NCBI GenBank assembly: GCA_033557465.1
Contig: JAWIIG010000025.1
Coordinates: 10,362,501-10,426,500 of the forward strand
DNA length: 64,000 nucleotides
Direction of reading: 5' to 3'
Source: Ichthyophis bannanicus
Taxonomy: Eukaryota > Chordata > Amphibia > Gymnophiona > Ichthyophiidae
Positions within the stretch are counted from its first letter, which is position 1; the number at the start of each line of letters is the position of its first letter. Positions 20,204 to 31,367 of the stretch are shown in pieces. Under the pieces are notes generated by a model. That model was not told the DNA's origin. It was given only the letters and a program-made list of their open reading frames with translations, and did no database searches. The translations under genes and the position numbers were made by a program.

Positions 20204-20549
20204 TTGTTTCAATAATTCTTCTACAGTTCGAGCAGTTTTTGAAGAACAAAAATTGCATGATCATCACAAAATTGAATGACTTAAATGTTGCTGTATTTCA
20301 CGTTTTCTGGATGTGCTTGTGGGCCAGAGCCAGAAGCTAGGTTTCCAGCATAATTGCATACTGGGCTTTTGAAAGATTGCTATCAAGGAACCTGATCTTG
20401 ACCATTTTTTTTAGTAGCCAGGGAGAAGCTACTAAAATGGTCAACTGCAGTAGTTTAAAGTTATGTCTCTTGGTTGGGAAGAATAGTGGGAGTGAAGATG
20501 ATAGTTCTACTTAGATTTGTGTAGTTGTTTTCGTCATTACCCACCAAAA
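20204..20549. other. Intronic DNA with a hairpin
   Basis: No gene is seen. About 20398-20442 forms a hairpin: 'tgaccatttt' plus 'agtagc' pairs with 'gctactaaaatggtca' around a short loop, with four extra Ts in one arm. Confidence 0.5.
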
Positions 20550-21770
20550 TGCAGGGTCAATTTTGTAAAGAACTTGCAGAAGACATTTTGTGTACAGCCA
20601 TGAGTAGCCCAAAGGATTTTTCTATAGGGCTAAGTAAAGAGGGCAGAGCGGTTTCCAATTTTCAGTGGTATTTAGAAGCTTAACATTTTAAAGCAATTCT
20701 AGAGTGGGAAATGGAGGAAGGGAAATCATGGGTAGAGAGAGAGCAGGAGTTATGCTTTTACGGCACCGTTTGTGAGTGTCAAAGGGGCAACATGAGCCCT
20801 GCAGGGTGGTTGATCCACATTATCCAAATCTTTATTGTAAGTACCAAAAAGGGAAGAGGGCCTTGTTGGGGAATTGTGGGATCTCTGTAAGTACCCCTAA
20901 AATAGAATTCAGAATTTCTAATGGAGATAATGGATGCTCTTTTTGCCAAATGGGAAAGATTAGGAATTAAGCATGTGGGTCAGTTTGAGGAAGGATGTTA
21001 TGAGGAACTTCGTGAACAATAGATCGGGGATGAAGAATATTGACAATATTTTCAGGTGAAAAGTTGTTGTGGTTTTTTTTTTTTTTAAATTTACTTTTTA
21101 TTGACTGTTTTCAAATACAGCCCCAACCCAAAAACATCCACCAAATATTCTTGCCAAACAATTGTCTTGTCTTATGTGTTGCCATTTACAAAATGTTCTG
21201 CAACATTGCTAATAGAGGGGCAGAAAGACTAGCTGAGGTGAAACCAGTTGAATCTCTCTTCCACTGGAGGAGGGTTATGGGGGGGGGGGGTGCCAAGACA
21301 CTTGCTTAAAGGGAAGGAACACTTGGGAGTGCAGTGGAGTTGTGGAGCAATGGGAAGTTACACTGGAGAGGGTAGTCAGTGCTATGATGAAAATTGGTCC
21401 TAAAATACTCCAATATTGGTATCATGTGTTTGTTTGCTTAGTCAAGATGTTTGGGAAGGGTGTGAACAAGTGGGGACACTTTTTTTTTTTTTTTTTTCTC
21501 TTCCCATATATGGTGGGAGTGCTGTAAAATTATAAACTTTTGGAAAGAAGTGTTTGGCTTTTTGGGGAAAGTGTTAAAGAAAATTATCCCAGTGAGCACT
21601 GTTGAATGGTAAAACCCCAACCTTAAGGCGAGGGGAGCAAAATGGATTAAAATGAGTGTTATGGGCATATTAACTGTAGCCAAAGCTTTGAAACACCTAG
21701 AAACTCCTAAGATTAAGTTTTTTTTTTTTGTGCTATATTCATTTGGTGTCAAGATTAATTCTGTTGAAGT
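20550..21770 (+). mobile_element. L1-type LINE, ORF2 C-terminal remnant
   Basis: Fragments in several frames match the region after RT of L1 ORF2: 'FPIFSGI', 'KWERLGIKHVGQFEEGCYEE' and, near 21490-21560, 'FPYMVGVL' or in another frame 'HIWWECCKIINFWKEVFGFLG', which corresponds to the C-terminal Cys/His segment (typically C..C...H.WWEC..V..FW). T tracts at 21070 and 21481 and a G tract at 21280 add frame changes. It is 5'-truncated and non-functional. Confidence 0.65.
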
Positions 21771-22179
21771 GGGATAAAATGGATCACTTTTAAACGATTT
21801 GGGAGTCTATTAGATGGACTGAACAGTGTTAATAGGTATTTCCAGATCTGCTAGACTGCTCTAGCCAATGAGATCTAAGTGCCTGTTTTCTGTAACAAAT
21901 GTAAGCTAATGTGCTTGTTTAACATGGTCTGTTGGGGGCCCCCCAATCTCGTCCTCTTAGTGGGTTGATTGTCTGTTCTGGGAACAGGACTATTTAGCTA
22001 ATTGTGCTTTTTTTCCCTCCTTTTGTCTGTTCCCTCCTCGTGCTTGTGCTGCATGCATGCACTACTGGTGCTGGGCTGCACTTTGACCCATGTTTCATGC
22101 TGCACGTGTTGATAATGTACAGTATCTACGTGCTTTCAATGTGCTGTTTGACTGCTACTTCCGCATTGTGTGATAGTTC

Positions 22180-23870
22180 TGTTTTTACTGGTGTGTGCAA
22201 TCTGTGTGGCCTTCCACAGGGCACCTTGGTTGAGCGAGGAAGGACTTGCTACAAGGAAGCTGATCTGCTTGCAATGGACGTTTTGTCTTCTAGGAGGAGA
22301 CGCTGCCTCACTGACCTCCCTCTGCGATCTTGGCACAGAGAGGGTTCTGCTCACTTCAGAGGTATTTTTTGTACAGTTGATAGACATGGACCTCCTTCCT
22401 TCCTTCTCCAATGTTGTGGTAGCAGCGGGCTCAGCTGGAGAGAGCTGGTGCTCCTGCTCAGGATTCCTCTGCTTGCTCTTTTGAGCTTAGCCTGCCTGAA
22501 GTTTCCCAACAGCATCCTCCATTGGCTGGTCTGAGTTTGAAGCCTCCATCCTATCGTCTCCAGAATTCTTTTCCTTTTTTCAACAAGCATGGTCCTTCTG
22601 ACATGGCAGTTCATATCTAGCAGCCTCAGGGCCCTCCTGTTCCTTCTGTTCTCTCTGAGGGAAAACCCTTCTTCACAGGGGTTCCTCTGCAGAAGAGCCA
22701 CCAGAAGTTGGATTCGAGGACTCTGATCATCTCTCCTATGCTTGGGCTCTGAGAAATCTGGTGATGACGCCACATGTGAAGAAGGCAAACCTCTGGCACT
22801 GGATGACCAACACAAGTCTCCTCAGTTTTTATTTCGGAAAGAGGAGCTGGCAGCACTGATGGACTAAGTTTTTTTTTGTTTTGTTTTTTTCCCTCTGCTC
22901 TGCAGCTGTGAGATGCTGCATTGGTGGAGCAGGAGTCACAAGTGCATTCCCTTTTTCAAAAATCCTCCAGGGCATTTCCTTTCCCAGATGTTCTTAAAAG
23001 CATGGCTTGCATAGAATGGGGCTTGCCTTATGCTCCATTGACAGGGGACATGGTCATGAGTAGACCCTATGCTCTCCCTCGGGGAGGGGGAGGGGTCTTC
23101 ACTGCCTGGATTTGGTTACTTCAGGTGTTTGCAAAGGTGATGGCCCATGCAATGAAGCTACAGGGTAAACTATTTAAGACTAATAAAAGAAAATATTTTT
23201 TCACTCAACATGTAATCAAACTCTGGAATTTGTTACCGGAGGATGTAGTAAAGGCTGTTAATGTAGCTGGGTTTAAAAAAGGTTTGGACAAGTTCCTGGA
23301 GGAAAGGTCCATAAACCATTATTAAGAAGGGACCCAGGATATCAATGCTTGACCCAATACAAGGATTGTGGAACCTGTGTCTTTTGGGGAAACTGCTAGG
23401 TACGTATGACCTAGATTGGTCACTGTTGGAAACAGGATACTGGGCTTGATGGACCTTGGTCTGACCCAGTATGGCATATCTTATGTTTTTACCATTCCGG
23501 TGGAGGGTGGTGTGGCCCTCAAAAACCCAGTGAGGTTGAAGCTTTCCTCAAGTGTTGGTTTTCAGCTGCCTCCCTTATTCTTCAGTCAGTGATTTGTGGG
23601 GGAGGGGGTGGACTTGTGGCATGTCCTCCATTTGATTCAGTCACTACCTCCAGGATAACATTCTGATGCTTCTGGAGTCAGCAGCAGTCACCTTGTCAAA
23701 TGCCATGTATGATTGGATCTGCCTCATGGCTCAAGATATTGCTTTTTCTATGTTGCCAACTTCCTTTCAAGGGAAAGCTTGTGTTTGGGGGGGGGGGGGG
23801 GATGTTGACTTGGAGAAGCTGGTCAAGGAGCTGGGAGCATCCAATCTGCATCGTTTTTTGTAGGAAAGAT
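22180..23870 (+). pseudogene. Broken DIRS gag (copy G)
   Basis: Recognisable pieces: 'VCNLCGLPQGTLVERGRTCY' (A: LCLVCGLKRASTSGVCKSC), 'LFQKSSRAFPFPDVLKSMA' (A: VFRKNQRAFPVHRVFREMI), then after the CR1 insert 'TIPVEGGVALKNP' (A: TIPVEGSAALKDP) and 'LEKLVKEL'. Stops and frameshifts are throughout. A run of Gs at about 23788-23800 adds a frame change. Confidence 0.75.
23090..23490 (+). mobile_element. CR1 LINE 3' end inserted in copy G gag
   Basis: Encodes the CR1 ORF2 C-terminus: 'MKLQGKLFKTNKRKYFFTQH', 'VIKLWNLLPEDVVKAVNVAG', 'KKGLDKFLEER'. It continues into the typical 3' UTR ('ggaaacaggatactgggctt', 'gacccagtatggc') and a 'tcttatgttt' tail. It is the same family as the long minus-strand CR1 at 39689-43848. 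Gag homology resumes immediately after. Confidence 0.85.
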
Positions 23871-24089
23871 CTAAAGGACCAGGGACGCATTGCTTCTCCT
23901 TATCTCGCTACCAGGATTCCTAGGGTTTCTGGGACTCCCAGAAGTATCGCTCAGGGAGACCATCCCCAGACTGTGCCCTTTTTGAGGTACTCATGGACCC
24001 TGCGAGGCTTCCTTTTCCTCCTCCAGATCTGGTTTCTCCCTTCAGATGTGATGACAGGTTGGGGCCCATTCCAAGGTTCCTACTGTAGG

Positions 24090-25200
24090 TGGTAGACTGT
24101 CACTTTTTCCAAGAATGGGCCCATGTCGAGCATCCACAGGTCCGAGATCACACCATTCAGTATGGCTATGTGCTGGAATGCAAGAATCCCATTACAGATG
24201 CCTTCATGATATGTCCATATGGGTCTGCAGCTAAGGAGGCCACCATTCAAGCTACCGTGAAGATTGCTTCAACCTCTAAGCTGTCATGCTGGTGCCATCT
24301 ACCAAAAGGGACAAGGGCTAGTATTCCATGAATTTGTGGTGCTGAAAGAACGGATCCTTCCGCCCAATTTTGGATTTCAAGGGTGTCGGAGGTTCTCTTA
24401 AAGATCTTTCATTTCTGCATAGAGACATTGAGGTTTGTCATCTAAGTGATCTGGCAATTGGCGTTTCTCACATCTCTGGACTTGGCAAAAGTCTGTTTCC
24501 ACATCTGCATTCACGAGGATTAGCAGTGCTTCTTGTGATTTATTAATTAATTTTTTTTTTGTTGACGCACACATTGTTTTCCGCTCTACCCTTTAATCTC
24601 TCTCCACCTCACCAAGGACGTTCACCAAGATCATGTTGGTGGCTTCTGTCATGCAGAGAGATTTGTGTTCATCCTTACCAGGACGTTTGGCTTATGGGCC
24701 AGGTTGTGTTTGTAGGCACCTTGGGCATTAGCCAGTGGTGCAGTTTTCTGGAGAGTCTGGGTGATCACCTTTTTGACAAGAGCTAGAATTCCTTAGAGCA
24801 TGGTTTGATACTTGTTCAGTAATGGTCTTCCTGCCTGGGAAGAGAGCAGAGAAGCTTCTGTCTCGGCTGATGTGTTTTTTTTTTTGTCGAAAGCAGCAAG
24901 CTCCCAAGGTGTGGGACTACCTTCAGCTTCTAAGGGTGATAGTGGCAACGATCGAGGTGAACCCTGGGCGTAAGCACACATGACACTGCAACAAAGGTCA
25001 TTGCTGTCTCGCTAGTCACCGTGTTCACAGGACTTCAAGGTCAGGCTGCTTCTTCATCCATCGATAGCATTCCATTCTGCGATGGTGGGAGCAGCCTGGT
25101 CATCTGCTGAAGAGCTTTCCAATGGACAATTGGCAGTGGCTTCTCCTGACTAAAGATGCTAGCCTATTTGGCTGGGGAGCCCATTGACCAGCAGGAGGGT
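24090..25200 (+). pseudogene. Broken DIRS RT / RNase H (copy G)
   Basis: Faint but ordered matches to the A-type RT: 'PSAQFWISRV', 'LTSLDLAKVCFHICIH' (A: LTSLDLSEAYLHIPI) and RNase H 'LTKDASLFGWGAH'. A T tract at 24540-24560 and others interrupt it. No long frame remains. Confidence 0.6.
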
Positions 25201-25440
25201 GAGAGCCATTCACTTGGCTCTCTTGCATCTTTGGAGCTTAATCTGAAGAAAGGCAGTTTGAATCTTTTGGAACAAAGGCTACCACCATGGCAGTGTGGAT
25301 GAAGTGGAATCCTGGTGCTCTCATGGACCCCGTGGACAACTTTTAAACAAGCATGGAAGCGTAGATTTGGTACAGAAAACAAACTTAGATCTCACTTGTC
25401 TGCACTGGCCTAGCAGAACTCAAGGACGTTATTTGGTAAG

Positions 25441-25682
25441 TAAATTGTTACCTTAAACTTTTTTAAGTTTTCATTTCAGGATGATTTGTTTTTTAGTCCT
25501 TTTTTTTTCTGCATTGTTGAGCAATTTCTATCCATAACTAACTGGGGGATTGCTGGAAAGTGGAGATGTACATGAGCAGATGCTTGGAGGGTATGTGTAT
25601 GGGGGTGGGGGATTTATTCTGTCTCAACTTTTTATATTTACTGTACTATTCTGTGTATATGCTTGAAAGTGTTTTCTCATGA
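25441..25682. other. Intronic DNA; homologous to 45062-45180
   Basis: No gene. Positions 25435-25560 recur in reverse orientation at 45062-45180 (shared 'ttttaagttttcatttcagg' and 'gcattgttgagcaat'), so the segment belongs to a repeat, probably sequence carried beyond the DIRS terminus. Confidence 0.55.
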
Positions 25683-28600
25683 ACTTATTTATTTATTTAT
25701 TACAAATTCTTATATACCGCGCTATTTAGTATCAGTGCGGTTTACATAATAACATTTTGCATTAGAAACACAATCTTTTGCTTACATTGTAACAGGGATT
25801 ATAACTTGGAAGTAACAGGGTAACTATATACAGTTCAAAACAAAGGAACTTATAGTTATTTAAGTTATCTTATCTATTAGAGTAGTAATGTAATCATGCT
25901 CATTGAGAATGTGCCTGATGGATTTCCTTTGTAAATCATGAGAATTATGTTGTTGGTACGTCAGGTGCTGTGTGGATGAGATGAGGTGTTGGATGTGAAT
26001 GTGTTAGGTTAGGGTGGGTAAAATGAAGGCAGAATAAGTAATGTTTAATAGCTTTTCTGAATTGTGAGAGATCAGCTATTGCTCGTATATGAGGTGGGAG
26101 GTTGTTCCAGCACTTAGGAGCATATAATGTAAATGCTCTGTTTCTGATTGTTTGGTTACGTTTAGTGGACTCAGGTGGTATAGAATAGCGTGTTGCTAGT
26201 GGTTGACCTTCTTAACCTGTTAGTCGGGGTACTGATCAGGAGTGAAGAGAGGGATGTGGCAGATATCCGGTTAATTGCTTTGAAATATAGGATTAACGCC
26301 TTGTAGGTGATTCTGCATTGTAATGGTAGCCAGTGTAGATCCATAAGTATGGGTGTTATGTGGTCTTTCCTGGAAATGCTGCAGAGAATACAGGCTGCAG
26401 TGTTCATCGCCATCTGAAGGGGATTGAGAGTGCTCTTTGGGAGTCCATGTAGGATGATGTTGGCGTAATCAAAGTGTGGCATTATTAGTGTCTGGAATAT
26501 CGTCCTGAAGTTGTCTGGGGTTAGTAGGGGTCTCGGATGTCGTAGAGTTCGTATTTTGTTGTAAATGGATTTGGTGGTATTCTTTATATGCTCTTTGAAG
26601 TTAAGCTGCTGGTCAATTGTAACCCCTAGATATCGTATTACAGACTTGCATGGGAGCTCGGCGTCACAAACTTTCAATGAGGTGGTAGGAGAGAAATTTC
26701 CGTTCCTGGTTATGAAAAGGACTTCAGTTTTCTTAGTTTATGTGAAGATTCTGGGACAGGAGCCAATCAGTAATTGCATTGAAGCATTCAATAAGTGGAA
26801 CAAGGTTTGGGTGCATGATTTTAATTGGAGCGAAGATAAGTACATCATCCGCATAGATCAGACTGGAGATGTTAAAAGAACGTATGATATCACAAATGGG
26901 TTGCATATAGATGTTAAAGAGTAGAGCCGAAAGGGATGATCCTTGGGGTACTCCTTGTTGCTGATGGAATGGTTCCGAAGTTGATGAACCTATCCGTACT
27001 TGTTGCCAGCGGTTCGTGAGATATGATTTGCACCATTCCCAGGCAATACCATGAATTCCCTTATCCTGGAGGCGGGAGAGGAGTTGTTCATGGTTAACGG
27101 AATCAAATGCAGCTGCTATATCAAGAAATATGAGTACAAACCCATTCTCACTTTTGTCAATACCTCTGGGTAATGTATTGATGAGTATAGTGAGTAGGGT
27201 CTCTACACCATGTGACTCTCGGAAACCATGCTGACAAGGATCAAGAGGGGATGATATATCTATGTGTTGTAGTTGCATTTGAACCACCTTCTCTATAAGT
27301 TTGGCTAGATAGGGTATACTTGAAATCGGGCGGTATGAGTCTGACTTTGTTGGGTCAAGTTTGTTGTTTTTCAGGAGAGGGCATATTGAAGTTTGTTTCA
27401 AGGTTTCTGGGAATGTTGCTGTTGTAAAGGAGAGCTCCATTATGTGGGATAGAGTTGAGCTGAGTTCTACACGCATCAATCTAATCCAATGGGCAGGACA
27501 AGGATCATTCGGAGCTGTGGTAGTGTTGATGGTGGCAATAAGGTCAGCAATGTGCTTCTCTGGCGGTGAGGTGAATTTTGTTAATGGTTGCTGTATTTGG
27601 GGGAAGAAGGAGAGTGTTGAGCTTTATGTAGAATTTGTCTTTATGATTTTAGATTGTAGGTATTCAGCGAAGGCCTGGGGATGTATAGCTACTTCTTGAT
27701 TGGAGGAAGGTGTCTTGGTTAAAGCTTTAGCGATGCTAAAGAGTTCACGTGGTTTATTTAATGATGAAGGAGGGTTTCCATGTGGTGCTCTCATTTTTTT
27801 TGTAAATTTTCTCACGGTGTTGCTTTAGAGTGTTTTCATAAATTGCTTTGTCGGACGTAGATCGAGATTTGCGCCATTTTCTTTCTTGCCTTCTTAAAAG
27901 CTGAAGCGAGGCACGTAATTCAGCAGAGAACCAAGGGGCTGGTTTTCTGTTTTGTGGTAGTTTGGCAGAAGTTGGTGATTTTTTTAGACAAAGGTAGTTG
28001 TGAGAAAGAGATGAGTGGAGTTCCATCTATGGATCATTTCGTCAAGGTTCTGCAATGGTTGACGGAGTATTGGAAGAGTGTTGCTAAGGAAGTCATCTCT
28101 GTCTAGGGATTTGAAACGAGTTTTAGATCCAGAAGAGTCTGAATTTGAATGGTTGGTGAGAGTTTGGATATGTTGGTATGGGATTTGGAAGGAGATTAAA
28201 TTGTGGTCTGACCATGGGACCAGAGTGAATGATAGGCTGATGTTCTTGGTTGATTCTGACTGAGGGGCAAAAATGAGGTCAAGGGCGTTTCCCTTAATGT
28301 GTGTCGGAGAGTTCACCAACTGACTATAACTAAGGTCCTTCATAGCATCAAGGAATGCGTTAGAGTAGGTAGGTTGCAATGAAGCGAGGTTAAAATCTCC
28401 AATCAGCCAATTAGGTTTACTTGGGCTTCCAGAATTACATGCAAGGTCTATAATGTTGGATAGCTCTTCTGAATGACAAGACTGTTGCTGCAGCTTTTGT
28501 TGATTGGCCTTGTAAAGAAAGTGGATGGTTCCAATAAAATTACCTTTTTTTTTTAACTTGATAACATTCTTTGTCATAAAGCATACGAAGAAAGATTTAA
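25683..28600 (-). mobile_element. L2-like LINE (APE endonuclease / RT), 5'-truncated
   Basis: The minus-strand element begins within the endonuclease near 28600 and ends at an AATAAATAAATAAATAAG-type tail at about 25684-25700. Its 3' UTR includes the complement of 'cttatataccgcgctattta'. The ORF2 order endonuclease-RT-C-terminal domain fits Jockey/L2-superfamily LINEs. Several frame breaks make it dead. Confidence 0.85.
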
Positions 28601-28613
28601 AGATCTTTAACAT
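25985..28613 (-). pseudogene. LINE ORF2: endonuclease and reverse transcriptase
   Basis: On the minus strand, 28613-27984 reads endonuclease motifs 'NWLIGDFNLASL' (catalytic Asp/Asn) and 'LVPWSDHNLISFQI' (SDH). Then 27815-27624 carries a linker 'SIAKALTKTP'. RT at 27479-26733 has 'FVLIFLDIAAAFDSVNHEQL', 'GVPQGSSLSALLFNIYM' and the active site 'LIYADDVLIF'. The C-terminal part 26677-26171 has 'YLGVTIDQQLNFKEHI' and 'LHWLPLQCRITYKALIL'. Breaks occur near 27700, 27490 and 26700. The enzyme would nick DNA and copy its own RNA by target-primed reverse transcription. Confidence 0.85.
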
Positions 28614-28985
28614 CTATATCCTGGAAGAGAGGCGGGATAAGGAAGATGATGGAGGCACTTAATTCCAAGATGAAATGCACAGAAGATGGGCCTATTCCAG
28701 TGAAACGGATGCTCTGTAATGAGGGGTCATAGGATGAGGGTGAAAGGGGGTAGTCTCTGCAGCAAATTATGGAAATATTACTTTCTAGAAAGTGTGATGC
28801 ATGCATGAAACATCCTCCCAGTGGAGGAGGTGGAGGTAAGAGCAGTATCTGAATTCAAGAAAGCATGGTGCAAACACAGAAGAACTGAGGGGGAGGAAGG
28901 GATTGCACAAACTGGGCAGTTAATCTGGATGGGGAGATTGGATAGGCCATATGTTCTTTTTCTGTTATCATATTCTGTTTTTATT
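28601..28985 (+). mobile_element. CR1-like LINE 3' end, decayed
   Basis: Scattered matches to a CR1 ORF2 C-terminus and 3' UTR: 'NYGNITF' followed by 'CDACMKHPPSGGGGGKSSI' near 28770-28850 and an end 'gattggataggccatatgtt'. Heavily mutated; it adjoins the L2-like LINE. Confidence 0.5.
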
Positions 28986-29559
28986 TAATTCTCAAAAAGA
29001 CTTCATTGAGCCTGTATTGACATGTATGAATGCATTTACAATTGAAGTGGAAGTACTGTGGTACTCTACAGACTTGCCTATGTCCTCTTTGCTTTAGACA
29101 AATGAGTTATCGCATATTAGAGCAAGATTGATGCTTGGTTGTTATACTCCTCCTCCATTGCGTAGTAGAGCAGAATAGAAATCACCTTTTTCTGGTCACC
29201 GTTTGCTGGTGCTACAGAACTACTAATTACTGTGTGCTTACTATATGCTATAATTCCACCCAGTTGCTTCAGTGACAACTTTACTTGTATTGCCTATTTA
29301 GGCTGTGATTGGATTGAAGTAGGCTATAGCCCTCCTTTTTTCCCCCATTTTCTTTCCTCTTTCCTTCCATCCTTTGTCTTAAGAGCTTGCCTATGAAAAG
29401 CCCACTTGTTTCACTTTTCACAAGCTGAAGGAATTTGTGAGCTTGCTCATCCTTGTAATTGCATGTCGTTTTGCTTGCTAGGGATTAAATTCCTGGAGAA
29501 CTTCTTCAGTTCTTCTCTTGAGACAAGTTTTCATTGCTCCTCATATTTCTTTGTTACAG
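28986..29559. other. Intron upstream of second UBE2J2 exon
   Basis: No repeat or gene is recognised. It ends in a pyrimidine-rich tract and acceptor (catatttctttgttacag). Confidence 0.6.
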
Positions 29560-29662
29560 GTGGCTATTATCATGGAAAGCTCAATTTTCCCCGAGAGTTC
29601 CCTTTTAAACCTCCTAGCATTTATATGATAACCCCAAATGGAAGATTTAAGTGTAACACTAG
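29560..29662 (+). CDS. UBE2J2: UBE2J2 internal exon (E2 fold, core strands)
   Basis: The two first bases complete the Gly codon begun at 2483. The exon then reads [19 protein letters not shown] followed by [14 protein letters not shown] and two bases of an Arg codon. This is the UBC-fold core preceding the active-site region of UBE2J2. The acceptor is ttacag and the donor GTAAGG. The next exon, carrying the catalytic cysteine, is not in the window, so the following intron is over 34 kb. The matched phase across 27 kb of repeats and intact conserved residues argue for a functional gene rather than a processed copy. Confidence 0.95.
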
Positions 29663-30044
29663 GTAAGGATCCTTTTTATTTTTCTGAAATTAATGAAATG
29701 TAGCGGTCCCAAATAAATCTGGCTGAGTTGAAAAATCTCGACTAGCCTGTATACAGTTGTAGTCAACATTATTGGCACCCTTGCATTTTAGGTATGTTGT
29801 GTACAATATCTTGAGAAATAATTGAAAATATTTCAAATGTATGTTATAATATTTCAATAGTATGTTCAAACGTATACAACTAAAAAGCTGTCTGTGCAAC
29901 GTAGATATAGTATTGTCTGAGAAAAAAAACAGAATATGACCTGGACAGGATTAATGGCACCCTTCATTAATATTTGCTTACACAACCCTTGGCAGTGATG
30001 ACAGCCTCCAAAAGTTTCTTGTAGCCATTTATAAGTTTCGTACA

Positions 30045-30530
30045 TCTGTCTGCTGATAGTTTCTCCTACTCTTCAACTGAGATTTGTTTCAGCTCATCAA
30101 TGTTTCCAGGGTTCCTTTTACCAGTGGCAGATTTCAGCCCTTTCCAAAGGTTCTCGATTGGATTGATATCAGGACTCATTGCTGGGCAGTTTAAAATAGT
30201 CCATTTGTTCCTTTTAAACCATTCTTTTGTACATTTTTGTGTGTATGTTTTGGGTCGTCCTTGTCTTGCTGGAGGACCCACGACCTTCGACCCAGACCTA
30301 ACTTTCTGATACTAGGTAGCACATTTTGCTCCAGAATACTTTGGTAGTCCTCTGACTTCATGATTCCTTTAATATGTTCCATGCCTGCAGTTCCTGGGGC
30401 AGCAAAACAGCTCCAGGACGTTATGGAACCTCCATCATATTTAACTGTAGGAAGAATGTTTGTTTGTTTTTCTTATAAGCTTCAATTTCTTTGCCTATAT
30501 CACTGGTCTGCATTAACACACAAGGACCAG
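30045..30530 (-). pseudogene. Tc1 transposase, C-terminal part
   Basis: Minus strand: 'GTAGMEHIKGIMKSEDYQSI', 'WVLQQDKDDPKHTHKNVQKN' (second catalytic Asp region, with extra residues) and 'CPAMSPDINPIENLWKGLKS' (third catalytic residue). It is separated from its N-terminal half by the palindromic insertion and broken by frame changes. Confidence 0.88.
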
Positions 30531-30583
30531 AACAAGCAACAGTACAAGGAACCACCATAGGAAGGACGACTTTATTAATGAAC

Positions 30584-30645
30584 AGAGAGGTGTAACCGAC
30601 ACGTGTTTCGTCCAGGGGCTTTCTTCAGGGGACCAACAACCTCTA
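30584..30645 (-). ncRNA. Hammerhead-like motif, left arm
   Basis: On the minus strand: stem strand 'gtagaggttgt', core-like CTGAAGA (CUGANGA), a short helix 'gcccctgga', then CGAAAC, ACGTGTC and the closing strand 'acacctctct'. The conserved boxes are in hammerhead order with a very short stem III, as in minimal type I ribozymes of retroelements. The base pair next to the core in stem II is imperfect, so activity is uncertain. Confidence 0.4.
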
Positions 30646-31078
30646 CAAAAACATTAAAACTGAATAAATAAATCTTAAACAGTCTAAACAAAACATATGA
30701 GATAATGCATATGATAATTAAAATGATTAAAAAGTGCTTCCAGAGCATGGAGAAACATCCACAGAAATTTTAAAAAAGTATAACATGCAACATATTCCAT
30801 AAAAGAAGCACATAAAGATGAAAACATATAGCATAATGAATACAAAAAATTATAATCAGTAGTCTAACCTTGAAAGTGAGAAAACGGGGGAGAACACGTA
30901 TGTACAGCTGAATTCTCATGCAGGAAGTGAGATGATAAAACATTACCAGCTATAATCTTATAAGCCTATAGATCCTAAAATGACATATTAAATAAATAAA
31001 TAAATAAATAAATAAATCATAGAACACTGAGAACGGTACGAGTAGTTGGATTATAGATTATCCTTTGCTTGGGTGGTG

Positions 31079-31367
31079 TCCCTTCCTTCTCTCTTTTTTT
31101 CTTTCTTTTTCGCCCCTTTCTTACCCCCTCCCCCTTTCCCTTCTCCACCGTTCTCTCCCCTTCCTCCCTCTTCCCTTTCCTCTCCCCCTTTCTCCCTTCC
31201 CCTTTCCCCTCTCCTCCTTTCCCTCTCCTCCTTTCCCCCTCCTCCTTTCCCCCTCCTCCTTTTCTCTCCCCCTCCTCCCTCCCCCTCCTCCTTTTTCCCC
31301 TCCTTCCTTTCTCCTTCCCCCTCCTTCTTTCCCTCCCTCTTTCCTGTCTCTCCTTCCCCCTCACCTG
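31079..31367 (+). repeat. Polypyrimidine tract (~290 bp)
   Basis: Nearly uninterrupted C/T on the plus strand, with variable CCCCTCCTCCTTTT-type units and only a few purines. It lies in the loop of the palindromic insertion, after an (AAAT)n run at 30985-31015. Open frames through it are low-complexity and not genes. Confidence 0.9.

Larger units (their letters stand above)
21890..25440 (+). mobile_element. Decayed A-related DIRS retrotransposon lacking YR (copy G)
   Basis: Gag remnants (about 22180-23870), RT (about 24090-24800) and an RNase H stretch with 'TKDASLFGWGAH' (about 25155-25190) appear in order, aligned with the A-type copy. They are followed directly by a right terminus (about 25395-25440, 'cactggcctagcagaactc' ... 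'tggtaagtaaat'). YR and ICR are missing. A CR1 tail interrupts gag. The left end is not sharply defined. Confidence 0.65.

Noticed and set aside
20398..20442. Hairpin as a microRNA precursor
   Set aside because: The stem is only about 16 bp with a short loop and a T bulge, too short for a typical precursor; no other support.
22004..22534. 176-codon open frame as a host membrane protein
   Set aside because: Part of it overlaps the DIRS gag remnant of copy G in another frame; the hydrophobic stretch is T-rich intron.
2443..29662. UBE2J1 or a processed UBE2J pseudogene
   Set aside because: Residues such as YYHGKL and ITPNGRFK fit UBE2J2, and splice sites with matching phase exclude a processed copy.
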